A DNA stretch of 64,000 nt from Anderseniella sp963698275 (lineage in GTDB: Bacteria > Pseudomonadota > Alphaproteobacteria > Rhizobiales > Aestuariivirgaceae), in the NCBI GenBank assembly GCA_963698275.1, contig CAVOQE010000001.1, forward strand, positions 434,001-498,000, read 5' to 3'. The position numbers and the translations under genes are program-made. Below, piece by piece: positions 10,145 through 18,156 of this stretch (positions are counted from its first letter, which is position 1; every line of letters begins with the position of its first letter). The notes under the pieces are model-generated. The model had not been told where the DNA came from. It saw only the letters and a list, made by a program, of their open reading frames with translations, and did not search any database.

Positions 10145-10790
10145 TCTGCTGGATCACAATGTTCGCTGGGCGACGGCGAAGCACCGCGAAGATCCGGAAT
10201 ACTTCGACAGGCTTTCCAGCCTGCAACGGCCCGACTATCTGTGGATTGGATGTTCAGACAGCCGGGTGCCTGCCAATGTCATTACCGGGCTGGAGCCAGG
10301 TGAAGTGTTCGTCCATCGCAATGTCGCCAATCTCGTACATCGTGCAGACCTGAACCTGCTTTCGGTTCTGGAGTTCGCCGTTGAGACACTGGAGATCAAG
10401 CACATCATCGTGTGCGGCCACTATGGTTGCGGTGGCATCCGTGCTGCCATGGACGGTCATCGCCACGGTATCATTGATCACTGGTTGCAGCCGATCCGGG
10501 ATGTGGCTGATGTCAGTGCGCCGGAACTTGCCGGGATTGGCGATGAGCAATTGAGGCAGGACAGGCTGTGCGAACTGAGCATTCAGTCCCAGGTCGCCAG
10601 CCTGGCGCGAACCCCCATCATCCAGTCGGCATGGCGGCGTGGCAAACCACTGCGTATTCATGGCTGGGTCTACGGTCTGAAGGATGGGCTGCTGCGAAAC
10701 CTCGAATGCTCGACCGAGGGACTGCCGGTTTCGGTGCCGACCGTCGCAACTGAGACCAACTGTGCTCCTGGAGATATTCTCAATGGCTGA
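10134..10790 (+). CDS. Beta-class carbonic anhydrase
   Basis: Interconverts carbon dioxide and bicarbonate in the cytoplasm. It has 218 residues, the usual size. Zinc ligands and the catalytic Asp-Arg pair are visible: Cys40, Asp42 and Arg44 in CSDSR, then His96 and Cys99 in GHYGCGG. The ATG at 10134 lies inside the end of the hemerythrin gene. This overlap with a hemerythrin-like gene is unusual enough to suggest a joint function, possibly linked to anaerobic nitrate growth, but that is inference. Confidence 0.95.
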   Translation: MLSDLLDHNVRWATAKHREDPEYFDRLSSLQRPDYLWIGCSDSRVPANVITGLEPGEVFVHRNVANLVHRADLNLLSVLEFAVETLEIKHIIVCGHYGCGGIRAAMDGHRHGIIDHWLQPIRDVADVSAPELAGIGDEQLRQDRLCELSIQSQVASLARTPIIQSAWRRGKPLRIHGWVYGLKDGLLRNLECSTEGLPVSVPTVATETNCAPGDILNG

Positions 10791-10801
10791 TATAGCCGGC
10801 C

Positions 10802-10823
10802 TTGCCGCGTGTTGCCGCGGCAA
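10802..10823. terminator. Possible bidirectional stem-loop between convergent genes
   Basis: An 8-bp inverted repeat (TTGCCGCG, 6-base loop, CGCGGCAA) lies in the 57-bp gap between the converging carbonic anhydrase gene and upp. There is no T-run on either strand, so it is at best a weak terminator. Confidence 0.35.
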
Positions 10824-10847
10824 TGACAATCCGGGCGCTTCAGCGGA

Positions 10848-11480
10848 CTATTTCGTGCCGAACATGCGGTCGCCCGCATCGCCAAGACCCGGCACGATGT
10901 AACCGTGATCATTGAGGTGGCTGTCGATGGCCGCTGTAAAGATCGGTACGTCGGGATGCTTGGCCGACAGGGCCTTGATGCCTTCGGGAGCAGACAGCAG
11001 GCACATGAAACGAATGTCCTTCGCGCCGGCCTGCTTGAGGCGGTCAATGGCTGCTGAAACGGAATTGCCGGTTGCCAGCATCGGGTCGACCAGAATAACC
11101 GGGCGGCTTTCAATCTCATCGGGCAGCTTCAGGTAGTACTCAACCGCCTTCAGTGTCTTCGGGTCGCGATACAGCCCGATGTGGCCGACGCGGGCTGACG
11201 GGACCAGGTCCATCATGCCTGACAAGAGGCCGTTACCGGCGCGCAGAATGGAGACCAGGCACAGCTTCTTGCCGGCCAGGAACGGCGCTTCCATGGATTC
11301 AATGGGTGTTTCGATGGTGCGTGTGGTCAGCGGCAGGTCCCGTAAAACCTCGTAGGTCAGCAACAGTGAAATCTCGTTCAGCAGTTTGCGAAACACGGCA
11401 GACGGTGTCGTCTTGTCCCGCATCAGGGACAGCTTGTGCAGCACAAGGGGGTGGTCGATCACGGTTACCGGTGACGTCAT
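10848..11480 (-). CDS. upp: Uracil phosphoribosyltransferase
   Basis: Salvages uracil with PRPP to UMP. The product starting MTSPVTVIDHPLV has 210 residues, the normal length for the family. Key segments are the PRPP-binding loop VDPMLATGNS and the C-terminal uracil-binding stretch GLGDAGDRMFGT. The reading frame is open to 11618, but the start at 11480 fits the family and has AAAAGG upstream, so the extra 46 residues are rejected. The gene is divergent from preT, with one RutR-type operator in the shared gap. That places uracil salvage beside uracil breakdown. Confidence 0.96.
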   Translation of the reverse strand: MTSPVTVIDHPLVLHKLSLMRDKTTPSAVFRKLLNEISLLLTYEVLRDLPLTTRTIETPIESMEAPFLAGKKLCLVSILRAGNGLLSGMMDLVPSARVGHIGLYRDPKTLKAVEYYLKLPDEIESRPVILVDPMLATGNSVSAAIDRLKQAGAKDIRFMCLLSAPEGIKALSAKHPDVPIFTAAIDSHLNDHGYIVPGLGDAGDRMFGTK

Positions 11481-11586
11481 GGATAAAACCTTTTCGAGCT
11501 GGGCAGGAACGGGAGTGCACTGGGTGAAGTGGATACGCACTCCTTGCAGTTTGGGCAAGTGGAGGGTGTGGATAACGGGGAGAAAA

Positions 11587-11602
11587 TTTACCAATTGATA
11601 AA
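11587..11602. promoter_or_regulatory. RutR-type operator between upp and preT
   Basis: TTTACCAATTGATAAA is a near-perfect palindrome (TTTACCA-AT-TGATAAA) matching the published E. coli RutR consensus TTGACCANNTGGTCAA at 11 of 14 defined positions. It lies 107 bp before the upp start and 89 bp before the preT start, so RutR could control both directions. Two further matches at 16849 and 23321 strengthen the call. Confidence 0.75.
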
Positions 11603-11690
11603 TTTTTTGAACTTGCATAACCTGACTTGATCAGCCTGACAGGTCAGGCAGCACCGACAAACATCAGCCAGAGGCCGGGGAGACAGTTCA

Positions 11691-13034
11691 TTGAACAGCA
11701 AACAGCATATGAGCGGCGTTGTTGCAGGCAGGCTGGACGCATCCGACATAGAGGACAATTTTCAGGACCTGCATCCGCCCCTGAGTACACACGAAGCGGT
11801 CGTCGCTGCCGACAGGTGCTATTTCTGTCATGACGCGCCTTGCGTAACAGCATGCCCGACGTCAATCGACATCCCGATGTTCATCAGGCAGATATCGACC
11901 GGCAACCCGATGGGCTCGGCAGAAACCATTTTCGACCAGAATATTCTGGGCGGCATGTGCGCCCGGGTCTGCCCCACCGAAACCTTGTGCGAACAGGTCT
12001 GTGTGCGCGAAGTGGCCGAGGGCAAGCCTGTCAAGATCGGCTTGCTGCAGCGCTATGCAACAGATCATGCAATGGACAATGGTGCTGAAATTTACAAACG
12101 TGCTGCGTCGTCAGGCAAGAAAGTCGCCGTGGTCGGGGCAGGGCCTGCAGGCCTGGCGTGTGCCCATCGCCTGGCAATGCACGGGCACGATGTTGAAATC
12201 CTCGAAGCCAGGGAAAAACCCGGCGGCCTGAACGAGTTCGGTATTGCCGCCTACAAGACGGTTGATGGCTTTGCCCAGCGCGAGGTTGATTTTGTGCTGT
12301 CCATAGGGGGCATCGATATCCGGTACGGTCAGAAACTCGGCGAAGGCATTTCACTGCAGCAACTGCAGTCGGACTATGACGCGGTGTTCCTCGGGCTCGG
12401 GCTGGCCGGTGTGAATGCGTTGCAGATGGATGGGGCCGATGCAGACGGTGTTGTGGATGCCGTTGATTTCATCGCAGGTTTGCGCCAGTCAGCGGACAAG
12501 TCGGATATTGCCGTCGGCCGGCGGATCGTGGTTATCGGTGGTGGCATGACGGCGATTGATGCAGCCGTGCAGGCCAAGCTGCTCGGTGCCGAGGATGTAA
12601 CGATCTGCTATCGCCGGGGCAAGGACCAGATGAATGCGTCAGTGTTCGAGCAGGACCTTGCCACGTCGCGCGGCGTAATTATCCGGCACTGGCTGCAGCC
12701 GGAAAAAGTCAATGTTGCGGACGGCAAACTGCAATCTGTAACCCTGGAATACACAGCGCAGGACGGCGGCAAGCTGACCGGTACCGGCGAGATGATGACG
12801 ATCGAGGCGGACCAGGTGCTGGTTGCCATCGGCCAGACGCTTGAGGCGTCGGGCCTGGGTTCACCGATCAAGCTTGACGGCGGGCGCATTGCGACAGATG
12901 CGGATGGCCGCACATCCGCCGACAAGATCTGGGCCGGCGGCGATTGCACGACCAATGGCGATGACCTGACTGTTACGGCGGTTGCGCAGGGCCGGGACGC
13001 AGCAGAAGCGATCAACGACACACTCAAGCAATAG
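11691..13034 (+). CDS. preT: NAD-dependent dihydropyrimidine dehydrogenase subunit PreT
   Basis: FAD subunit of the enzyme that reduces uracil and thymine to the dihydro forms, passing NAD(P)H electrons to PreA. It has 447 residues. The N-terminus carries the iron-sulfur ligands Cys43, Cys46, Cys51 and Cys55 and a second group CARVCPTETLCEQVC, like the GltD/DPD N-terminal module. An FAD-binding motif VAVVGAGPAGLACAHRL begins near residue 145 and a nucleotide motif VVIGGGMTAIDAA near residue 283. The TTG at 11691 is chosen as start because GGGGAG lies 8 bases before it; the ATG at 11709 has no ribosome site. preA follows after 38 bp. Confidence 0.94.
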   Translation: MNSKQHMSGVVAGRLDASDIEDNFQDLHPPLSTHEAVVAADRCYFCHDAPCVTACPTSIDIPMFIRQISTGNPMGSAETIFDQNILGGMCARVCPTETLCEQVCVREVAEGKPVKIGLLQRYATDHAMDNGAEIYKRAASSGKKVAVVGAGPAGLACAHRLAMHGHDVEILEAREKPGGLNEFGIAAYKTVDGFAQREVDFVLSIGGIDIRYGQKLGEGISLQQLQSDYDAVFLGLGLAGVNALQMDGADADGVVDAVDFIAGLRQSADKSDIAVGRRIVVIGGGMTAIDAAVQAKLLGAEDVTICYRRGKDQMNASVFEQDLATSRGVIIRHWLQPEKVNVADGKLQSVTLEYTAQDGGKLTGTGEMMTIEADQVLVAIGQTLEASGLGSPIKLDGGRIATDADGRTSADKIWAGGDCTTNGDDLTVTAVAQGRDAAEAINDTLKQ

Positions 13035-13072
13035 CGCGACTTCCATAAAGGCGCGTCACAGGAGAGAGTACC

Positions 13073-14383
13073 ATGGCTGACATCACAAACACTTTCGCCG
13101 GTATCAAGTCACCAAACCCGTTCTGGCTGGCGTCTGCGCCGCCGACCGACAAGGCCTATAATGTCGAGCGCGCCTTCAAGGCCGGTTGGGGCGGCGTGGT
13201 GTGGAAGACCCTGGGCGAAGATGGACCACCGCTGGTCAATGTCAACGGACCGCGTTACGGCGCCGTCTGGGGGGCTGATCGCCGCCTGCTGGGTCTCAAC
13301 AATATCGAACTGATCACCGACCGGGATCTGCACGTCAATCTCCGCGAGATCAAGCAGGTCAAGAAGGACTGGCCGGACCGCGCCATGGTGGTTTCAATCA
13401 TGGTGCCGTGCGAGGAGGCGGCCTGGAAGGCCATATTGCCGCTGGTTGAAGAAACCGGTGCTGACGGCATCGAGCTCAATTTCGGCTGTCCGCACGGCAT
13501 GAGCGAACGCGGCATGGGATCGGCCGTCGGCCAGGTGCCTGAATATATCGAAATGGTCACGCGCTGGTGCAAGGCCAACACCCGCATGCCGGTGATCGTG
13601 AAATTGACGCCCAATATTACCGACATCCGGTTTCCGGCGCGCGCGGCCCATGCAGGCGGTGCGGATGCCGTCTCGCTGATCAATACGGTGTCGTCGATCA
13701 CCTCGGTGAACCTCGACAATTTCTCGCCTGAACCATCGATAGACGGCAAGGGGTCGCATGGCGGCTATTGCGGCCCGGCGGTCAAGCCGATTGCGTTGAA
13801 CATGGTGGCGGAAATTGCCCGGGACGCTGAAACCCGGGGCCTTCCGATTTCGGGCATTGGCGGCATCACGACATGGCGTGACGCGGCGGAGTTTCTGGCC
13901 CTTGGCGCGGGCAATGTTCAGGTCTGTACCGCTGCGATGACCTACGGGTTCAAGATCGTGTCTGAAATGATCGAAGGCCTGCAGAACTGGATGGACGCAA
14001 AGGGCCATGCAAGCCTCGACGACGTCATCGGGCGCGCGGTGCCCAATGTGACCGATTGGCAGTATCTCAATCTGAATTATGTCACCAAGGCGAAGATTGA
14101 TCAGGACATGTGTATTTCCTGCGGCAGGTGTCACATCGCCTGCGAGGACACATCCCACCAGGCGATTACACAGGAGGTGGATGGCGTTCGCCGCTTCGAG
14201 GTCATCGACGAAGAATGCGTCGGCTGCAATCTGTGTGTGAACGTGTGCCCGGTGGAAAACTGCATCACCATGGAACCGCTGGCGGCCGGTGAGACAGACA
14301 AGCGGACCGGGCAAAAGGTCAGCGGCGATTATGGCAACTGGACGGAACACCCGAACAATCCGTCACGGGTGGCAGCCGAGTGA
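13073..14383 (+). CDS. preA: NAD-dependent dihydropyrimidine dehydrogenase subunit PreA
   Basis: Catalytic FMN subunit, 436 residues, reducing uracil or thymine at the first step of the reductive degradation pathway. The first 320 residues form a dihydroorotate-dehydrogenase-like barrel with ELNFGCPHGMSERGMGSAVGQ containing the active-site region. The C-terminus has two [4Fe-4S] groups: Cys347, 350, 353, 357 and Cys382, 385, 388, 392. CAGGAGAGAG before the ATG is a strong ribosome site. It works as a complex with PreT; the hydrolases for the next two steps lie at 16.9-19.6 kb. Confidence 0.96.
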   Translation: MADITNTFAGIKSPNPFWLASAPPTDKAYNVERAFKAGWGGVVWKTLGEDGPPLVNVNGPRYGAVWGADRRLLGLNNIELITDRDLHVNLREIKQVKKDWPDRAMVVSIMVPCEEAAWKAILPLVEETGADGIELNFGCPHGMSERGMGSAVGQVPEYIEMVTRWCKANTRMPVIVKLTPNITDIRFPARAAHAGGADAVSLINTVSSITSVNLDNFSPEPSIDGKGSHGGYCGPAVKPIALNMVAEIARDAETRGLPISGIGGITTWRDAAEFLALGAGNVQVCTAAMTYGFKIVSEMIEGLQNWMDAKGHASLDDVIGRAVPNVTDWQYLNLNYVTKAKIDQDMCISCGRCHIACEDTSHQAITQEVDGVRRFEVIDEECVGCNLCVNVCPVENCITMEPLAAGETDKRTGQKVSGDYGNWTEHPNNPSRVAAE

Positions 14384-14407
14384 CACACACGCCGGTTCTT
14401 CCGGGTC

Positions 14408-15343
14408 ATGTCGATGAGTGAGCAGGAAAGTGTGGCGCGGCCGTCCGCCTTTGCCACCGGGCGGCAGAAGCTGCTCGGCCATTTGTCGTCCCTGACGTTT
14501 GCGTTGCTGATTGCCGGGTCGTTCTCCATCGGCGATCTGGCAGCGCCGTTCATTGCGCCTGCTGCGCTGAACGGTGTGCGGTTTGTCATTGCGACCGCCC
14601 TGGTTGCGGCTGTTGCGCTGGCGATTGCGAAAAAACCGATTGCCAGGCCAGATGCTGTTTGGCGCTACGCCATTCTGGGCGCGCTGATGGCGACCTATTT
14701 CATCCTGATGTTCGTGGCGCTGCAGATTGCCGAACCGATCTCGACCGGGGCGGTGTTCATGCTGGTGCCGTTGATGAGTGCCGGGTTCGGCTGGCTGTTC
14801 CTGCGCCAGACGACACCCGGCATTGTCTGGCTCAGCCTGCTGATTGCCGCTGTCGGTGCCGTCTGGGTCATTTTTCAGGGCGACCTGAATGCCATTCTCA
14901 GGTTCGAGGTCGGCAAGGGCGAGGCGATCTTCTTCGTCGGCTGTGCAGCGCATGCTGCCTATGCATCACTGGTTCGAAAATTCAACAAGGGCGAACCGGT
15001 CCTGCATTTCACCCTCTACACTCTCGTGGCATCAACCTTGTGGATAGGGGCCGTCGGGGCATCAGATATCGTAATGACAGACTGGACGGCACTTCCTGCC
15101 ATTGTCTGGCTTGCGGTCGCCTATCTGGCAGTGTTCACCACGGCGGGAACCTTCTTCCTGATCCAGTTCGCCTCGCTGCGCCTGCCGGCTTCAAAGGTGC
15201 TGTCCTATACCTATTTCACGCCCGCCTTCGTGATCCTGATCGAAGGCAGTATCGGTCATGGCTGGGTTGGCCCGTCAATCCTTGCCGGCGCCCTGGTGAC
15301 GGCGGCTGCCATGCTGGTCATGGCGTTCGCGCCGGACCAATGA
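14408..15343 (+). CDS. EamA/DMT-superfamily permease
   Basis: Membrane protein of 311 residues with about ten hydrophobic segments arranged as two repeated five-helix EamA units, typical of drug/metabolite transporters. The substrate cannot be read from sequence. It follows preA after 24 bp on the same strand, so it could carry a pyrimidine, a breakdown product such as beta-alanine, or be unrelated. The ATG at 14408 has no strong ribosome site, and a second in-frame ATG lies 6 bp later. Confidence 0.8.
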   Translation: MSMSEQESVARPSAFATGRQKLLGHLSSLTFALLIAGSFSIGDLAAPFIAPAALNGVRFVIATALVAAVALAIAKKPIARPDAVWRYAILGALMATYFILMFVALQIAEPISTGAVFMLVPLMSAGFGWLFLRQTTPGIVWLSLLIAAVGAVWVIFQGDLNAILRFEVGKGEAIFFVGCAAHAAYASLVRKFNKGEPVLHFTLYTLVASTLWIGAVGASDIVMTDWTALPAIVWLAVAYLAVFTTAGTFFLIQFASLRLPASKVLSYTYFTPAFVILIEGSIGHGWVGPSILAGALVTAAAMLVMAFAPDQ

Positions 15344-15436
15344 GCTGCCAATCCATGGTCCGGGCCTATTTGCTGGACTGACAGCATATGACTGCTGTGC
15401 GGACCAAAGCTGCCGTATACACAATAGCTTCAGGGC

Positions 15437-15886
15437 CTAAGGCAGTCGCCGAGTTTTTGGCGCGTGTTTGCGCCATGCACTTTTTGCATTGGAGTCTAGA
15501 AGCCGCCACACGTGACCTGGTATACCACCATCAGTCTTTTTACGAATTTTCCGCTTTCCAACAGAGTGCAAATACCACCAAAAAACTAACAGTGAGTCCT
15601 TGGTTTCAATGAACTCCATCCATCCTCCTGCTATCAAGTCATTCGATTTGTGTATCACGTCAATTCCGGAGAAATTCTCAAGCTCACCATCCAGATAAGA
15701 GGTCCGATGACCTTCTACGCAGCTTTCCGACCAATCGAACGTAACCTCATTTAGACTGATAGGCTGGCCGTCTGAAAGATATACATTGAGGTCCTCAATC
15801 AGTTGCCTCTCCACAAACTCACGGAGTTTTGGCCCCATGCAGTCTGAATGACCCAGGTTCGGATTTGAACTATCTTCATTCACCAT
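15437..15886 (-). CDS. Hypothetical protein in an AT-richer patch
   Basis: A 149-residue product that I do not recognise. It is soluble and rather acidic in the first two thirds (VERQLIEDLNVYLSDGQP, DGELENFSGIDVIHKSND), then has an aromatic stretch LLVFWWYLH and a basic tail. The start at 15886 is chosen because GAGGA lies 9 bases upstream; the frame is open to 16003. The region is visibly richer in A and T than its neighbours and the codon choice differs, which suggests a later arrival. It converges with the permease gene and lies between preA and rutR. Confidence 0.55.
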   Translation of the reverse strand: MVNEDSSNPNLGHSDCMGPKLREFVERQLIEDLNVYLSDGQPISLNEVTFDWSESCVEGHRTSYLDGELENFSGIDVIHKSNDLIAGGWMEFIETKDSLLVFWWYLHSVGKRKIRKKTDGGIPGHVWRLLDSNAKSAWRKHAPKTRRLP

Positions 15887-16021
15887 TTCAAACGTCCTCA
15901 ATGATGAGCGCTGATTCATTCGTTCCACAACGGGGAATGATAAGCGTTGGTTCTGGAAATTAAAGGACCGCGCTGGCCTCAAAGCAACCATGGCGGACCG
16001 CATGAACCAATATGCTCAACT

Positions 16022-16655
16022 CTACGGTTTCAAGCCGTCCAGAAACAGCTTCTCGAGATAGCGCGCGGCATCTTCGAAGCGGCCTTCACCTGACTTGGCC
16101 GGCGCCCAGAACAGCGCGCACCTGAACGTCGAAATCGGCATAGTGCTGGGTGGTTGCCCAGATCGAGAAGATGAGATGGTGCGGGTCGCATTTGGCCAGC
16201 CGTCCGTCTTTCATCCAGCGCCGCATGATCGCCGCCTTTTCGTCTACCAGCGATTTCAAGTCGCTCATTTCTTCCTGAATGTGGGGCGCGCCGCGCAGGA
16301 TCTCGTTGGTGAACAGGCGGCCTTCGCGCGGATAGTCGCGGGCCATTTCAAGCTTGCGCCTGATATAGGAGCAAATCTCCGACAGGGGATCGCCATCGGC
16401 TTTCATTTCGCGCAACGGATCAAGCCAGGTATCCAGAAGCCGCCCGATCAGCAAGCGGTGGATCGCTTCCTTGGTGCGGAAATAATACAACAGGTTCGGC
16501 TTCGACATGCCTGCAGCCTTGGCGATCTGGTCAATGGTCGACCCGCGAAAGCCATGCACCGAGAACACATCAAGAGCGGCGTCGAGAATACGGTCTTCCT
16601 TCTCCTGCTGGATGCGGGTGCGCTTGCGGGTTTCTGCAGCTCTGGGCTTGGCCAA
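16022..16655 (-). CDS. rutR: RutR-type TetR-family pyrimidine regulator, C-terminal frameshift
   Basis: TetR-family repressor resembling E. coli RutR, which senses uracil and thymine. A helix-turn-helix lies at about residues 20-65 (DQIAKAAGMSKPNLLYYF), and the middle matches RutR (ARDYPREGRLFTNEI, LIFSIWATTQHYADF). The start is a TTG at 16655 with AAGGAG 9 bases before it. As read, translation stops at 16086 after 189 residues. The next frame continues with GRFEDAARYLEKLFLDGLKP to a stop at 16022, matching the RutR C-terminus and total length (about 210). One extra base near 16097-16106 explains this. It is either a sequencing error or a mutation removing part of the effector-binding end. 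The 106-bp repeat lies just upstream. Confidence 0.88.
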
Positions 16656-16670
16656 GCGATGTTTCTCCTT

Positions 16671-16776
16671 CTAGAGCAACATGGGTTCTGACGAACCCAT
16701 AAAGTTGCTCTATCACTTTGAAAGCGATCAGGTTTATGATTTTTGGTTGAATCAACCAAAAATCATCCTGATCTAG
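16671..16776. repeat. Double-hairpin intergenic repeat, copy A
   Basis: A 106-bp element bounded by CTAG at both ends. The first half is a hairpin (TAGAGCAAC..TGGGTTC / GAACCCA..GTTGCTCTA), the second half another (ATGATTTTTGGTTG / CAACCAAAAATCAT, flanked by GATCAG and CTGATC). A second copy of exactly the same length lies at 54135-54240. It sits just upstream of rutR and resembles the palindromic intergenic units of other alphaproteobacteria. Confidence 0.8.
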
Positions 16777-16836
16777 GCCGGCTTTGATTGTGATTACGGC
16801 CTTGAGCGTTCATTTTACATCTTGAGGAACGATGTG

Positions 16837-16848
16837 AAACCTGTAATC
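16837..16848 (+). promoter_or_regulatory. Motif AAACCTGTAATC next to a RutR operator
   Basis: The 12-mer AAACCTGTAATC directly abuts the RutR-type operator and recurs at 23262-23273, 47 bp before the third operator. It may contain a -10-like element: TTGAGG at 16822, 16 bases, then TAATCT at 16844. A 12-base match can arise by chance in 64 kb, so this is weak. Confidence 0.3.
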
Positions 16849-16864
16849 TTTACCAATTGATCAA
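16849..16864. promoter_or_regulatory. RutR-type operator before the hydrolase operon
   Basis: TTTACCAATTGATCAA matches the RutR consensus TTGACCANNTGGTCAA at 12 of 14 defined positions. It ends only 27 bases before the ATG of the amidohydrolase gene, where bound repressor would block the promoter or the first transcribed bases. Confidence 0.78.
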
Positions 16865-16891
16865 AATTTTCAATGTTGCACGGGAAATGAA

Positions 16892-18142
16892 ATGACAGCA
16901 CCTGGTGAAAACCTGCGTATCAATGGCGACCGTCTCTGGGACACCATTCACGAGATGGCGAAAATCGGCCCCGGAGTTGCGGGTGGATCCAACCGCCAGA
17001 CGGTGACCGACGAAGACGGCGAAGGCCGCAAGCTGTTCCAGAGCTGGTGCGAGGATGCCGGTTGCACAATGGGTGTTGACCAGATGGGCACCATGTTCAT
17101 GCGGCGCGAAGGAAGCGATCCGGACGCCCTGCCGGTCTATGTAGGCTCGCATCTCGACACCCAGCCCACCGGTGGCCGCTATGACGGTGTACTGGGAGTG
17201 CTGGCCGGACTTGAGATCGTGCGGACCCTGAATGATCTCAACATCAAGACAAAGCATCCCATTGTCGTCACCAACTGGACCAATGAGGAAGGGGCGCGTT
17301 TCGCACCGCCCATGCTGGCGTCAGGGGTATTTGCCGATGTGCACAAGCAGGACTGGGCCTATGCAATAGAAGATGCCGACGGCAAGAAGTTCGGTGATGA
17401 GCTGGAGCGCATCGGATGGCGTGGTGAAGAAGAGGTCGGCGCCCGCAAGATGAAAGCGTTCTTCGAACTGCACATCGAGCAGGGCCCGATCCTGGAAATT
17501 GAAAATGTCGATATCGGTGTCGTGACCCACGGCCAGGGCCTGTCCTGGACCCAGTTGACCGTGCTTGGCAAGGATTCCCATACCGGCTCGACGCCGATGC
17601 CGATGCGCAAGAATGCCGGCCTCGGCATGGCGCGCATCCTTGACCTGGTCGACGAGATTGCCTGGTCGCACAAGCCTGATGCCGTGGGTGCGGCCGGCCA
17701 TATAGAGGTCTATCCCAATTCCAGGAATGTCATTCCCGGCAAGGTGGTGTTCACCGTGGACTTCCGCTCGCCCAAGCTTGCGGTGATTGAAGACATGGAG
17801 CAGCGCCTGGCGGAAGGCGCGAAGAAGATCTGCGATGACATGGGCCTCAGTGTTGAGATCGAGAAGATCGGCGGCTTTGATCCGGTGGAGTTTGACGAGA
17901 CCTGCGTGCAGGCGATCCGCAGTGCCGCCGAGCGGCTGGGCTATTCCCACCGCAATATCATTTCGGGCGCAGGCCATGATGCATGCTGGGTCAACCGGGT
18001 GGCTCCAACGGCCATGGTGATGTGTCCGTGTGTCGGGGGCCTGAGCCATAATGAAGCCGAGGAAATTTCCAAGGAATGGTCGACGGCCGGTGCGGAAGTG
18101 TTGTTTCATGCCGTCGTCGAAACTGCTGAAATTATCGGGTGA
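16892..18142 (+). CDS. Zn-dependent amidohydrolase, probable beta-ureidopropionase
   Basis: Member of the M20-like allantoate amidohydrolase/N-carbamoyl-amino-acid hydrolase family, 416 residues. Next to a dihydropyrimidinase and preTA it most likely cleaves N-carbamoyl-beta-alanine to beta-alanine, CO2 and ammonia, the last step of the reductive pathway. Metal-binding motifs are visible: GSHLDT with His87, Asp98 in GRYDGV, NEEG near residue 131, ELHIEQGP with His194, and GAGHDA near residue 365. The start at 16892 has only a weak ribosome site (GGGAA). Related enzymes act on allantoate or hydantoin products; the RutR operator in front argues for pyrimidines. Confidence 0.88.
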   Translation: MTAPGENLRINGDRLWDTIHEMAKIGPGVAGGSNRQTVTDEDGEGRKLFQSWCEDAGCTMGVDQMGTMFMRREGSDPDALPVYVGSHLDTQPTGGRYDGVLGVLAGLEIVRTLNDLNIKTKHPIVVTNWTNEEGARFAPPMLASGVFADVHKQDWAYAIEDADGKKFGDELERIGWRGEEEVGARKMKAFFELHIEQGPILEIENVDIGVVTHGQGLSWTQLTVLGKDSHTGSTPMPMRKNAGLGMARILDLVDEIAWSHKPDAVGAAGHIEVYPNSRNVIPGKVVFTVDFRSPKLAVIEDMEQRLAEGAKKICDDMGLSVEIEKIGGFDPVEFDETCVQAIRSAAERLGYSHRNIISGAGHDACWVNRVAPTAMVMCPCVGGLSHNEAEEISKEWSTAGAEVLFHAVVETAEIIG

Positions 18143-18156
18143 GAGGGTAAGACATC

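Noticed and set aside
10848..11618. Longer upp protein starting at 11618
   Set aside because: The extra 46 residues do not belong to the family and would place the start upstream of the RutR operator; the start at 11480 has a ribosome site.
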